A stretch of 64,000 bases of DNA from positions 87,510-151,509 of the forward strand of contig MVPY01000094.1 of assembly GCA_002067065.1 (NCBI GenBank), written 5' to 3'. This DNA is from Methanobacterium sp. PtaB.Bin024. Lineage in GTDB: Archaea; Methanobacteriota; Methanobacteria; Methanobacteriales; Methanobacteriaceae. Below the pieces are notes generated by a model. The model made no database searches, was not told where the DNA came from, and saw nothing but the letters and a program-made list of their open reading frames with translations. The translations under genes were made by a program, and so were the position numbers. Of the stretch, positions 26,427 to 36,495 are shown one piece after another (the stretch's first letter is position 1; each line of letters begins with the position of its first letter).

Positions 26427-26520
26427 AAAATAAATTACCAACCATATCATACTTTAATGCATGAGGTTAATGCAGGAACACGATTAAAATAATTAAAAAT
26501 AAATAAAGATAAGTGGTTTT

Positions 26521-26832
26521 ATGACCGCACCAGAGCTTTTAAGTCCAGAAAAGATAAAAAATAGAGCATCTGACCTTGAAAACTGGTCAGTTTTGGAAGA
26601 CCATTCACTGGTAGCTGTTTTCGAATTTCCTGACTTTGCAAATGCCCTTGAATTCACAATTAAAGTAGGTTTAATATCAGAAGAGATGCAACACCACCCT
26701 GAAATCAATTTATCATGGGGAAAGGTGGCCTTGGAAATAACTACCAATGATCGTGGCGGTTTAACAGAACTAGATTTTTTGTTCGCCCAACGAATCAATG
26801 AATTGATTAAAGCGAATGAATTAAGAGTATGA
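26521..26832 (+). CDS. Pterin-4a-carbinolamine dehydratase family protein
   Basis: A 103-residue PCD/DCoH-like protein. The core motif EEMQHHPEINLSWGKVALEI matches the family's HH-P-E active-site loop, and TTNDRGGLTELD matches the usual TTHD-x-GGLT segment except that His is replaced by Asn. The classical enzyme uses three histidines, so one is lost here. In methanogens the role may concern other pterins (for example methanopterin precursors) or be structural; this is inference. Confidence 0.85.
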   Translation: MTAPELLSPEKIKNRASDLENWSVLEDHSLVAVFEFPDFANALEFTIKVGLISEEMQHHPEINLSWGKVALEITTNDRGGLTELDFLFAQRINELIKANELRV

Positions 26833-27044
26833 AGATCTCCCTTTAAATTTTAGTATCTTTTTTTGATCAGTTACACTTGAAATGTATGTCTACAGGATGA
26901 TCTGATCACTTCCAACTGGGTCAAATTTAATCAAATCTAAAACCGTGCTTATAACAAAATGTGAAATTTGACAAATCACATTAATTATTAATTATAATTA
27001 TCAAAAAAAAATGTTGCATTGAATGGTTAAAATTAATTGTTATA

Positions 27045-28178
27045 TTAATTGTTATCCGGACCAATCAGGTTTTCTAAACGTTTGATTGCCTGATAACGAT
27101 CCTTTTTTTCCAGTCGAGCCTGTTCCAGTGCATCCTTCAGGGTCATGATAGAGTGATCATACACTTCCCGGTCCACTGGGTAGGGGAAACCATCCTTACC
27201 ACCATGTGTGAAGCTGTATTTAACTGGGTCATCCCAGCTTGGCCTGTCTCCATATACCAGGTCAGATATCAAGGCCAGTGCACGTATCTTCTTAGGCCCC
27301 ATACCTTTTAATGATACAAGTTCTTCATAACTTTCAGGTTGTAGTTCCCATGCCTTTTTTAGAACTTCAAATTCTCGAGGAGATATATCTGTGTCCAAAA
27401 CTGGATGGTGGCTGGGTAAAGTGAGTTCCGGGCAGAATTTATCAAGATTGGCCTGTTTTACCTCAATTTGAGGTTTTTTCTGGAAATACTTTTTCAGATG
27501 TTCAGGATTATCCAGAATCAGATCCAGACTGGTCTGTCTTGAATCATAACTCAGATCAGATGTCATATCCAGGCTTTTTTTCTCCTGCAGGTCACAGCAG
27601 ATCCCGGTATGGGGTTCATTAATGTAGTTTTTCACAGAATCAGAGAGCCAATGATAACGACGGGCATACTTATTGGATTCATTCATACCCTGCTGCACTA
27701 TAGCCCATTTACCCTTTTCAGTTAGGAAAAAAACATGATGATAAAGTTGGTAGCCATCCTGTATACATGAATTATCGATCTTGGCGGAGATCTTACTAGA
27801 ATATACCAGTTCATCCAGTTTCTTTTCAGAAAGTGAGAATAATTCACCTGCATCCTTGATTTCATGGGGTGTTTGGCGTGATGCGCGACCTTTACCTCCT
27901 GCAATCAGAATACCATGTTTTTCAGGGTTTATGGAGGTTTTCAAAGCGCCACAGGTTGTGGTGGTTGTGCCGGAACTGTGCCAGTCAAATCCCAGGACAC
28001 AGGAAAATGCCTGGAACCAGTGGGGATCCGAAATCCTGCATAAGAACTCATCGGCTCCATATTCATATATCACAGCTTCGGTAACAGCCCCTGCCAGTTT
28101 CACCATACGCTGAAAAAGCCACCTTGGTGCCTTCCCACCATGCAGGGGTAAGTTAGCTATTCCACTCCGTGAACTCAT
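27045..28178 (-). CDS. DUF763 family protein
   Basis: A 377-residue protein matching DUF763 from its N-terminus (SGIANLPLHGGKAPRWLFQRM) through DWHSSGTTTTTCGALK and GGKGRASRQTPHEI. Near the C-terminus ESYEELVSLKGMGPKKIRALALIS is a helix-hairpin-helix-like element, a non-specific DNA-binding motif. The family is found in archaea and some bacteria and has no established function; the HhH element suggests nucleic-acid work. Confidence 0.82.
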   Translation of the reverse strand: MSSRSGIANLPLHGGKAPRWLFQRMVKLAGAVTEAVIYEYGADEFLCRISDPHWFQAFSCVLGFDWHSSGTTTTTCGALKTSINPEKHGILIAGGKGRASRQTPHEIKDAGELFSLSEKKLDELVYSSKISAKIDNSCIQDGYQLYHHVFFLTEKGKWAIVQQGMNESNKYARRYHWLSDSVKNYINEPHTGICCDLQEKKSLDMTSDLSYDSRQTSLDLILDNPEHLKKYFQKKPQIEVKQANLDKFCPELTLPSHHPVLDTDISPREFEVLKKAWELQPESYEELVSLKGMGPKKIRALALISDLVYGDRPSWDDPVKYSFTHGGKDGFPYPVDREVYDHSIMTLKDALEQARLEKKDRYQAIKRLENLIGPDNN

Positions 28179-28327
28179 AGTAATTAATCTTTTCTTTAAA
28201 GGGTATAATCTTTAGCCTAAGAGCGCAAGAGAAGTATTAATTTAACTGAAACCCCATTTAATTGAAAATAAATCAATAACAATCAAATGCAAATGGAATA
28301 ATTCCATTTTAATTAGATTCTAATGTT

Positions 28328-30082
28328 TTAATGGGTGCATTTGTTAATTATTCTGTCCAGTTCTTCTAGGATTGCCTGATTGTGGTCATGATAGAAATAG
28401 TTCTTGATGTTTTTCCGGTATTCACCGGATCGGGAGAAGAATCGTTGGATATCTTCCCTTTCCACTTCTTCATGGAATTCTCCATAGCCCAACCGGCCCA
28501 GGTAAATGGCATTTAAAATCTGTTCGAACTGTTTTTTCACTGGAATACTTAAAACGGGTTTTCCAAGATATAAAGCCTCACTTATAAGGGTAAATCCTCC
28601 ATTGGATATTACAGCTCGAGCTTGAGCCATGTCCTGGAAAAATTCATCCTCATTAAAAGTTTTAAACACTAAATTTTCATCCCTTCCATCATGGTGGAAC
28701 CCATAAACCACAAATTCATCATCAAACTCTTTTAGGATATCCAGCAATTTGAGGTTAGAATCACTGGTCTGGTAAACCAATACCTGTTCTCCATTATAGG
28801 GTTTAAGATTCATTATCTCATCACGTAGAACTGGAGGGAAATATTTAGCCTTTTTAGGATTTTTAAGGGGAGGATAAAAATAGCTGGTTATAAGGTACCG
28901 GGTAGGGTGTTGAATAAATGATCTGACCACACTTTCAGCAGCTATTCTTTCTGTACGGTACTTTCGAGGTATTTCTAACTCTGCCTGAGTGAGAACGTGC
29001 ATATTATCCAGGCTGATTAAGGGGAGGCGCAGGATTTTGGATAAAAGATTAGAATAGAATTCAAAGTCCGAGATGATGAGGTGAGGTTTCACCGCCTTTG
29101 CAACACTGTACATGAGACGTATGCTACTTTTTAAGTCTCCAGGGAGATCTTTCATTCCTTTAATGAAGGTTTTGGTGTTCTGGACTGTGTTATCCTCGTA
29201 TACGGTGTTAAATCCGCCAATTTCATAAACATTGTCAAAGCGGGCAGAAAGGTAACTGTAAGCACGGTCTGATGCGAATATATGGACTTCATGATCTTTT
29301 GTGAGATGATTAAGAAGAACTCTGGCCCTTATAGCATGGCCCATTCCCTCTCCACATACTGAGTAAAGTATCCTCTTCTGGTCAGGGTGGCCAAATGTGT
29401 AGTCCAAGTCCTCAGCAGTTATCTGCTTGCCTCTGAACTGGTAGAACGTGCTTTTTGCATACTTGAAGGCCACGTTGCGCAGTCCTTCTTCTTGAACTCG
29501 GCGGGTTGAAACAAGAAGTTTTGGGCTTCTGAGGACTTTGAACTGACTTAATGCTCCTATGCGTTCTATGTAGTCGGTGTCCTCCCCAAAGTCCAGGTCT
29601 TCATCAAATCCTTCCACTTCTTCATGTAATCTTTTGGTGGTGATTATTCCGTAACACCCTGCACCATGAGGTTTGATGTTTTCCACCCTTTTCATAAAAA
29701 AATTAGCAAAATCATGGGTGATCTTATTTAAAAAACTGTCACTTAAAGGTGCAATCTGGGTGATGGCAATTCCCAGTTCTCTCTGTTGAAATTCATCCAG
29801 GCATAATTTCAGGTAATCCCTGGTCAGTATCACATCTGAATCAAGAAATAGTAAGAATTCCCCCTGAGCTGCTTCAGCTCCACGGTTACGTCCGGTTGCT
29901 GGCATTCCTCCTTCAACAACTTTACATCCCCATTTTTCGGCAATTTCTCTGGTACGATCCTCAGATCCTGCATCAGCCACTATGATCTCATAGTCATTGA
30001 AATCCTGCCTTTTTATACTCTCCAAGAGAGGGGGAAGGTAGTATTCCTCATTGAAGGTAGGTATAATAATTGAAAGTTTCAT
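28328..30082 (-). CDS. Fused glycosyltransferase: GT2 domain plus MJ1255-like GT-B domain
   Basis: A 584-residue, two-domain protein. Residues 1-~225 are a GT-A family 2 glycosyltransferase (IIPTFNEEYYLPPLLESI, VADAGSEDR, the LDSDV metal site). Residues ~235-580 are a GT-B fold like the MJ1255 family and MurG relatives: RILYSVCGEGMGHAIRARVLL at the start and VISNGGFTLISEALYLGKPVLSIP as nucleotide-sugar motif. The fusion suggests two consecutive sugar transfers, or one regulated by the other, on a lipid- or protein-linked glycan. The membrane protein at 30132-31142 begins the likely operon upstream. Confidence 0.85.
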   Translation of the reverse strand: MKLSIIIPTFNEEYYLPPLLESIKRQDFNDYEIIVADAGSEDRTREIAEKWGCKVVEGGMPATGRNRGAEAAQGEFLLFLDSDVILTRDYLKLCLDEFQQRELGIAITQIAPLSDSFLNKITHDFANFFMKRVENIKPHGAGCYGIITTKRLHEEVEGFDEDLDFGEDTDYIERIGALSQFKVLRSPKLLVSTRRVQEEGLRNVAFKYAKSTFYQFRGKQITAEDLDYTFGHPDQKRILYSVCGEGMGHAIRARVLLNHLTKDHEVHIFASDRAYSYLSARFDNVYEIGGFNTVYEDNTVQNTKTFIKGMKDLPGDLKSSIRLMYSVAKAVKPHLIISDFEFYSNLLSKILRLPLISLDNMHVLTQAELEIPRKYRTERIAAESVVRSFIQHPTRYLITSYFYPPLKNPKKAKYFPPVLRDEIMNLKPYNGEQVLVYQTSDSNLKLLDILKEFDDEFVVYGFHHDGRDENLVFKTFNEDEFFQDMAQARAVISNGGFTLISEALYLGKPVLSIPVKKQFEQILNAIYLGRLGYGEFHEEVEREDIQRFFSRSGEYRKNIKNYFYHDHNQAILEELDRIINKCTH

Positions 30083-30131
30083 TATTCTCCCAATATGTTA
30101 GATTTTTTTTGATTAAGATATTTTCGGATTC

Positions 30132-31142
30132 CTAGAAGTAGGAAAAGAAATCCCATGTCATGAAAAATCCATCGGCACGGCCCTGATAGGTTACAAAAAG
30201 GCTTTCCAGAGTTTGTTTATCACTGACACTGGTGTCCATTCTGATCACAGTCCGATTACCCTCTTTTTGGGTACTTAAAATATTATAATCACTCAGATCA
30301 ACGGGTTCATACTGATTTATAACCGTTATCTCACGATATGAACTGTTATTTCCAGCTAATTCCAATCCCACTCCAGATAACACTATCAGACCCATGACTA
30401 CAATGGGTATGATGAGTTGTTTAAACTGGAAAGGCATTCGCACAAAGTAAATAAGTATCAATAGACCCAGACCAAAGACTAATGGTTGACTATAAAGACC
30501 ACCATCCACCATTCCAATGAGGGCACTAGTCAATGCCAAAGCCATTAAGACTCTTTGAACAGGTTTTCTCTCATCTAAAGAAAAGAGTCCAGTGACACAT
30601 GCCAGTGGCAGGGTGATTAGAATGAAATAAGCCCATGGGATAACATCAGGATACAGACTACCTCCAGTGTGTACATGCTCTGGTACCAGTCCTCCCATAC
30701 TATCAGCTAGGTGTCCGAAAACTGATTTGAAGACATGGGTATGCATAGGGCTGGTTGAGGTAGAAGTGGGATTAGTGGAGACAAAAATAGTTAAAGGAGA
30801 CACCCCATATTTCAGACGAATATAAAACTCAATTAGAACACCCACCACGCAGGTTAAGAGAATGATGATCATGGTCCATTTGAAGAATTTTTTACCATCA
30901 GGACTGTAAGTGGTAATATTCTCCTTTATAGGTGTTAAAACTCCCCAAGTATTAATTAAAGAGTTCAACAGGAGAAAACTACCCATTAATACCATAAGAA
31001 GGACGGCTTTGCCCTCTGATGAGCCAGATAAAAGTGGCCAGGTGATCATCATCACCACCTGATCCAATGGTGATGTTACATAGACAAAGAGTCCTAAAAT
31101 TATCAGGATAAATCCAAGTAGTCCTATTTTATCTATTTTCAA
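30132..31142 (-). CDS. Polytopic membrane protein, possibly glycan-related
   Basis: A 336-residue protein with about eight hydrophobic helices (first at residues ~7-25) and a C-terminal ~70-residue hydrophilic domain after the last helix (SYREITVINQYEPVDLSDYN onward), probably outside the cell. No motif of a known enzyme is recognised. It lies 49 bases upstream of the fused glycosyltransferase on the same strand, which suggests a role in the same glycan pathway; this rests on position only. Confidence 0.65.
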   Translation of the reverse strand: MKIDKIGLLGFILIILGLFVYVTSPLDQVVMMITWPLLSGSSEGKAVLLMVLMGSFLLLNSLINTWGVLTPIKENITTYSPDGKKFFKWTMIIILLTCVVGVLIEFYIRLKYGVSPLTIFVSTNPTSTSTSPMHTHVFKSVFGHLADSMGGLVPEHVHTGGSLYPDVIPWAYFILITLPLACVTGLFSLDERKPVQRVLMALALTSALIGMVDGGLYSQPLVFGLGLLILIYFVRMPFQFKQLIIPIVVMGLIVLSGVGLELAGNNSSYREITVINQYEPVDLSDYNILSTQKEGNRTVIRMDTSVSDKQTLESLFVTYQGRADGFFMTWDFFSYF

Positions 31143-31193
31143 TCCATATCACCTTAAATAATTAGTATTTTCCAATGGTTTCTCATAGTACTA

Positions 31194-32105
31194 TTAACTG
31201 ACTTCCAGCATCCTTTCAACTGCACTGCGAGCCTTATCTCCAATTTCCTGTGAGACAGTGACCAGGAATTTTTCCTCTATCAGGGAGTTTTTAACCTTTT
31301 CCAGGGTATGTAGTTTCATGGTTTCACAAATAGCCTCATCCAATAAAGGATATATTAATTTATCAGGAAATTCTCGGCGGAGTCTAGTTATCATGTCCAC
31401 TTCAGTACCAATAAGAAAAGTTTTTTTGGATGATTCTGCCACATGTCGGATCATTCCTCCTGTGCTTAGCACATAGTCTGCCAGTTTCTGCACTTCACCA
31501 TCACACTCTGGGTGGACCAGTACCTCTGCATCAGGATAATTTTCACGTGAAAATGCAATATCTGCAGGGTTAAACATTTTATGCACATAACAGTGCCCTT
31601 CTTCTGGTATGGGTATTATTTCTTTATCAGTCTGCTGTTGAACATGCCATGCAAGGTTCATATCTGGACCGAAAAGTATCTGGTCCTCATCCAGGCTTTT
31701 AACTACTTGAACTGCGTTGGCTGATGTGCAGAGGATATCTGCCTCAGCTTTGGCCTCGGCCATGGTGTTAACATAGAGCACCACAGCAGCATCTGGATAT
31801 TTCTTTTTGTATTTGCGTAATTCTTCTGCAGGGAGCATATGTGCCATTGGACACTCTGCCTTGGGATCTGGAATCAATATCTTTTTTGATGGATTTAAAA
31901 TGGCTGCAGTTTCCGCCATGAAATCTACTCCACAAAAAACAACCAGATCGGCATCTTCAATTTCAGAAACCTTAATACACAACTCCAGAGAGTCCCCCAT
32001 GAAATCTGCAATCTCCTGTATCTCGGCAGGTTGATAATTATGAGCCAAAATTATGGCATTTTTCTCTTTTTTAAGTTTCAGAATCTCTTCCTGGTCAAGG
32101 TTCAA
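31194..32105 (-). CDS. nadA: Quinolinate synthase NadA
   Basis: A 303-residue NadA. Features are AIILAHNYQPAEIQEIADFMGDSLEL, the cluster-binding Cys in VVFCGVDFMAET, HPECDGEVQ and ICETMKLHTLEKV (three conserved Cys in all), and GTEVDMITRLRREFP. It condenses iminoaspartate with DHAP to quinolinate for NAD synthesis, using a 4Fe-4S cluster. The start is TTG at 32105, supported by GGAGAG six bases upstream. nadB-type and nadC genes are not in this window. Confidence 0.94.
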   Translation of the reverse strand: MNLDQEEILKLKKEKNAIILAHNYQPAEIQEIADFMGDSLELCIKVSEIEDADLVVFCGVDFMAETAAILNPSKKILIPDPKAECPMAHMLPAEELRKYKKKYPDAAVVLYVNTMAEAKAEADILCTSANAVQVVKSLDEDQILFGPDMNLAWHVQQQTDKEIIPIPEEGHCYVHKMFNPADIAFSRENYPDAEVLVHPECDGEVQKLADYVLSTGGMIRHVAESSKKTFLIGTEVDMITRLRREFPDKLIYPLLDEAICETMKLHTLEKVKNSLIEEKFLVTVSQEIGDKARSAVERMLEVS

Positions 32106-32355
32106 CGTAATCTCTCCTTCATATCATCTTCCCTGTGTAAAATCCCTTTTAATGATAAGTTTATGGGAAAAAATGGTAAAAAAATTGGATTATTAGTAAT
32201 CAGCTAAAATCATTTTGTCTTTCCCAACTAAAAAATATTTCCATCTCATAACAAATATCCATTAAATCCTGCTTATTAATATTTAATTATGAACTGATTT
32301 TTCTTATATGGTATCAAGATTCCATATGACATCCAGATTATTCTATTTTTTTAGA

Positions 32356-33141
32356 TTAGTCTATTTCTGCACCTTCTAGTGCATGGCTGCATGGGCATTC
32401 TCTATTATCTGAAATGTTAAGTATGGAGTTGTGAATGAGTCTGGTTAATTCTTTCTTCCTCTCTTCTGCAACTTCAAATACCTCATCTATGGTAACTTTC
32501 TCTGAGGATACAGATGCAGCATAGTTAGAGACCATGCATATGCTGGCGTAGCACATTTCAAGTTCTCTGGCCAGTACAACTTCTGGAAGACCAGTCATCC
32601 CCACCACTGCTCCTCCTATCTTACGGAACATTTGGATCTCCGCTGGAGTTTCAAATCTGGGGCCCTCAGTACAAACATATACTCCACTTTCAACTACCCT
32701 TCCATCCACTTTCTTTCCATTTGATATTAAGGTTTGCCTCAGTTGTGGACAGTATGGTTGGGTGACATCCACATGAACTGCCCTATCATCATAAAACGTG
32801 AAGGGCCTACTACGTGTGAAGTCCAGGAAATCATCTGGTATTAGGAATTCTCCGGGTTTTAAAGATTCATTAAGAGATCCAACGGCATTGGTTGCCAGGA
32901 TCCTATCTATTCCCAACATTTTAAGAGCATAAACATTGGCTCGATAATTTATCATGTGAGGTGGAAGATCATGACCCTCTTTATGGCGTGGTAAGAAAGC
33001 AACCTCCTGATCTTCAAGCATAAAAATTGATACTGGTGGTGATTCACCGAAAGGAGTGTTTAAAACCTTTTTTTCCTTTAAATCTCCCCTTTCAACTAAC
33101 TGGTATACTCCTGTTCCTCCGATTATTCCTACCATGGGCAT
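32356..33141 (-). CDS. S-methyl-5'-thioadenosine/thioinosine phosphorylase
   Basis: A 261-residue nucleoside phosphorylase of the MTAP family. It has GIIGGTGVYQL (phosphate loop), LPRHKEGHDLPPHMINYRANV, TNAVGSLNESLKPGEF, CTEGPRFETPAEI and a base-site region GMTGLPEVVLARELEMCYASICMVSNYAA. A C-terminal C-x-C (ECPCSHALEG) resembles that of thermophilic archaeal enzymes. It recycles methylthio-nucleosides from SAM use. Some methanogen members prefer 5'-methylthioinosine; substrate choice is not decided by what I can see. Confidence 0.88.
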   Translation of the reverse strand: MPMVGIIGGTGVYQLVERGDLKEKKVLNTPFGESPPVSIFMLEDQEVAFLPRHKEGHDLPPHMINYRANVYALKMLGIDRILATNAVGSLNESLKPGEFLIPDDFLDFTRSRPFTFYDDRAVHVDVTQPYCPQLRQTLISNGKKVDGRVVESGVYVCTEGPRFETPAEIQMFRKIGGAVVGMTGLPEVVLARELEMCYASICMVSNYAASVSSEKVTIDEVFEVAEERKKELTRLIHNSILNISDNRECPCSHALEGAEID

Positions 33142-33338
33142 ACAAATAACTCCATTTTATACTTAAAATATTGCGTACAACTGTATTATATTCTATTATG
33201 GACTTTCTAATCCAACAAATATTGACAAGGATATCTCTCTAACCCATGTTTAAACGGTTTTTTCATATAAAATAGTCTAAGATCCGTCCATATAAAATAT
33301 TATTGGTGAATATTATTGAGTAACCCAAGTTTAAATAA

Positions 33339-33683
33339 TTACTGCAATGGGTTAATTCTGCCTTCATTTTTTTGTCTTAGGGAAATATACAGTATTAAAG
33401 CGGGTAATATTCCTCCAAACACCCAACATAGAGGGGAATGAAGTGATATTCCTAAAATAGCACTAAAAATAATTGTCAGTAGAACCCACATCCCCACCAC
33501 TAACACTAAAATAATTCCACAGATTAAAACGCCGAAAAAAATAACTCCACCTAATTTAAAACCCTTAATTAGTCTGTTCTTATCAATTTCAGACTTTTTT
33601 GTAGGAGTTGGAATAGTATTCCCACATTTAACACAGAATTCTACTCCCTCCTCATTTTCAGTACCACATTCATGACGTTTCAT
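33339..33683 (-). CDS. Small membrane protein with degenerate zinc ribbon
   Basis: A 114-residue protein. The N-terminus MKRHECGTENEEGVEFCVKCG follows the common 'CxxCG.en...FCxxCG' ribbon, but the first Cys is Arg, leaving three. After a short charged linker there are about three hydrophobic helices and a charged tail. It lies 22 bases downstream of the protein at 33706-34170, so they are likely co-transcribed. Function unknown. Confidence 0.65.
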   Translation of the reverse strand: MKRHECGTENEEGVEFCVKCGNTIPTPTKKSEIDKNRLIKGFKLGGVIFFGVLICGIILVLVVGMWVLLTIIFSAILGISLHSPLCWVFGGILPALILYISLRQKNEGRINPLQ

Positions 33684-33705
33684 TTTTATATCTCAATATT
33701 CACTT

Positions 33706-34265
33706 TTAGGTAGTCAATGCAGGAATTTTCTTTATTACAAGGCTGTTTAATATTTGATCAAATGCGTATTTGTATTCTGAGTTGAAATTCACTTCTAAAA
33801 CCTTGACATTCGTAGTTCCAGAGGATAATATAATATAAACGTATGGCCCCTTAGTGTTATCTCCTTCCCATGTACTGTAACCCGAAAATTCACCGGAATA
33901 ACCTTCAGTATAAATTCTGTTCTCTATATTCGTTAAATTAGTGTTGGAAAAACGGATATTACCAATATAACTCTCAAAATTTGTGTCGCTTGAATTGTAG
34001 AAATCCACTACGGTATAATTCTCAAATGTGTACTTCACTGCAAAAATAGAAGTAGGGTAACTAAACTCTACATATTGATCCTCAAATGTTCCATTGTTAC
34101 TTATTATCTCTGTAGAGGTGCCATTACTCCAGTACGAGAGAATCATCCCTAAAAATACCACAATAAACAACCCTAAAACTAGGAATTTAATTTTTTTTAG
34201 TGATCGCGCTTTTTTTCTGGATATTCTACTATTTTTTTCAACAGTGTTTTTTCTAATCTAATCAT
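33706..34265 (-). CDS. Anchored protein with a probable N-terminal frame problem
   Basis: The frame ending at 33706 is certain from TTG 34170 (154 residues): a membrane segment and then a soluble exterior domain with many aromatic and N-x-S/T residues. Its membrane segment clearly continues upstream in the same frame (KKARSLKKIKFLVLGL), back to a stop near 34255, with no normal start codon. An ATG at 34265 lies in another frame and runs MIRLEKTLLKK to a seven-A run, where a one-base shift would join it to the body. It may be a homopolymer sequencing error, a recent frameshift or an unusual start. The exterior domain resembles nothing I recognise. Confidence 0.5.
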
Positions 34266-34731
34266 CTCCACTGTGAGAAATTGCTTCTGTTATAATAAAA
34301 CATGCCTTATCATGGCAAAAATGAATATATGCTGATTTTTTTTCTTATTTTCAAAGAGATTATAATATCACTATCATTGATAACTAAAGTATTATATAAA
34401 AATATTTACCCAACTTAGGCCCAATTTTAACCAATTTAGACCCTTAAACCCATGAGATATGATTAAAATAATTTAAAAACATGGAAAATCAGTTTTTAAA
34501 ATCAGTACTCAATGTAATAAATCCATATGCCGTCAGAACCAAGTTACAAATCCAAATGACCCTATTAACTAACGGCTAATCTAAAATTAAATACCATAAA
34601 ACAATTTATTTTTTAAAAATTATGTGTTTTGTGAACAATATTCCATTTAAAACTTATAGATCATTGCTTTTTAAAATAAAAATAGAAAATAAAAAAAAAC
34701 AATTTAACGTTACAAATTAAATACAAGCGTA
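34266..34731. other. AT-rich intergenic region downstream of rtcB
   Basis: This is the gap between the end of rtcB and the start of the anchored-protein gene, both on the - strand. It should contain the promoter of the latter and the T-rich terminator of rtcB (A-runs at about 34672-34700 on the + strand). I see no reading frame, RNA gene or clear repeat. Confidence 0.3.
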
Positions 34732-36180
34732 TTATCCCTTTGCAACACCCAAAGGTATCATCTTTCCCACTAATCTGGAAATGCCAGATTTATGTACAGT
34801 CTGAACCACCTGATCAACGTTTTTATAGGCGCCAGGTGCTTCTTCAGCCACTACTGGCATGGAATTGGCTCTCAAATATATTCCTTTATTTTCGAGGATT
34901 TTCAAAACCTCTTCACCCTGGTAAGTGCGTTTGGCACCAGCCCTACTCATCTGGCGACCCGCACCATGGGCAGTTGAACCGAATGTTTCTTCCATTGCAA
35001 CCTCAGTTCCGTGCAAGATATAGGAAGATGTGCCCATTGTTCCTGGGAGCAATACTGGTTGGCCTAATTTCCGATAAGCTGCGGGTAACTCCTTTCTACC
35101 CGGTCCAAATGCCCGGGTGGCTCCTTTACGGTGAACATAAAGTTGGGTGTCTTTTCCCTTAATGTTGTGGGTTTCTTTCTTGGCAATGTTATGGGCCACA
35201 TCATAGACAATTTCCATACCCATGTCCTCTGCATCAGCATGGAAGATTTGTTCAAATGATTCCCGCACCCAGTGAACTATCATCTGCCTGTTGGTCCATG
35301 CATAGTTAGCTGCAGCAGCCATCGCAGTGAAATAATTCTGTGCTTCTTCTGATTCTGCAGGGGCACAGGCAAGTTGCCGGTCCGGGAGTTCTATCTGGTA
35401 ACGTTTGGTTGCTTTGTCCATGATGCGCAGATAGTCACTGCAAATCTGATGCCCGCATCCTCGACTGCCGGAGTGGATCAGTACTGTTACCTGATCCTCT
35501 TTCAGTCCAAATGTTGTGGCTGCATCTTCATCGAATATCTCATCAACTTTCTGAACTTCCAAGAAGTGATTACCAGAACCTAAACTACCCAATTGAGGTA
35601 TTCCCCTTTTTTTGGCCTTATCACTCACCTTAGAAGAATCCGCATCATCCATACAACCATTTTCTTCCAGGTACTCCAGGTCTTCTTCCCAGCCATAACC
35701 ATTTTCAACAGCCCATCGTGCCCCATTATCAAGGACATCATCAATTTCGCCCTCACGAAGCCTTATTTTTCCTTTACTCCCTAAACCTGAGGGCACATTT
35801 TTAAACATTACATCAACCAATTCTTTGATCTTGGGTTGAACTTCTTCAAATGTGAGGTTTGTGCGTAAGAGCCGTACCCCACAGTTTATATCAAAACCAA
35901 CACCTCCAGGGCTTATTACACCTGTACGGGTGCTGAAAGCTCCTACTCCGCCGATGCTAAACCCGTAACCGAAATGAATATCTGGGAGTCCAATAGAGAA
36001 TTTCTGTATTCCTGGTAGGCAGGCCACGTTGGCCACCTGGTCTACTGCTCCTTTTTCCAGTGTTTTAATAGCATCATCATCCAGATATATCCTGCCAGGA
36101 ACCCTCATTTCTTTCTTATAATCTCCTGGAACTTCCCAAACGCAATCTCGTACCTTTTTTAGAGTTTCTTCTGTGACCAT
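34732..36180 (-). CDS. rtcB: RNA-splicing ligase RtcB
   Basis: A 482-residue RtcB without intein. Metal and catalytic residues are visible: Cys in [15 protein letters not shown], His in [20 protein letters not shown], His in [11 protein letters not shown], and the His expected to be guanylylated in [14 protein letters not shown]. It joins 2',3'-cyclic-phosphate and 5'-OH RNA ends, as in tRNA splicing and repair. Its cofactor archease is encoded at 38068-38511 on the same strand, with two unrelated genes between. The start is ATG 36180. Confidence 0.95.
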   Translation of the reverse strand: MVTEETLKKVRDCVWEVPGDYKKEMRVPGRIYLDDDAIKTLEKGAVDQVANVACLPGIQKFSIGLPDIHFGYGFSIGGVGAFSTRTGVISPGGVGFDINCGVRLLRTNLTFEEVQPKIKELVDVMFKNVPSGLGSKGKIRLREGEIDDVLDNGARWAVENGYGWEEDLEYLEENGCMDDADSSKVSDKAKKRGIPQLGSLGSGNHFLEVQKVDEIFDEDAATTFGLKEDQVTVLIHSGSRGCGHQICSDYLRIMDKATKRYQIELPDRQLACAPAESEEAQNYFTAMAAAANYAWTNRQMIVHWVRESFEQIFHADAEDMGMEIVYDVAHNIAKKETHNIKGKDTQLYVHRKGATRAFGPGRKELPAAYRKLGQPVLLPGTMGTSSYILHGTEVAMEETFGSTAHGAGRQMSRAGAKRTYQGEEVLKILENKGIYLRANSMPVVAEEAPGAYKNVDQVVQTVHKSGISRLVGKMIPLGVAKG

Positions 36181-36495
36181 AAAATCAATCTCCTTAATTA
36201 ATCCTTAATTAAGCTAATGACTCCTTATTAATTCTTTTTGAGTCTATTCATCTATTTTAAAATCATTAATTACATAATTTGATACTGGTTAAATACAAAG
36301 TCTTTAGTTATTAGATTAGTTATTATATGTATCTCCTATACCAAGATTTCTATTTTTACATAATTTGACGGCACCATGAATTAGACCAGAAATCATGAAC
36401 TAAGTGTTTTCAAATAAAATCAGGTATAGATTAGGAAAAGTTTAAAACATGAAGAGGATTTTAATTGTTTAACAGGAATTAAGGGGATCTATTCA
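36181..36495. other. Divergent intergenic region
   Basis: The promoters for rtcB (leftward) and the gene at 36496 (rightward) should lie here. A 13-base direct repeat, TTACATAATTTGA, is found at about 36269 and 36357. AAGGGGAT precedes the ATG at 36496. Nothing else is evident. Confidence 0.3.
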
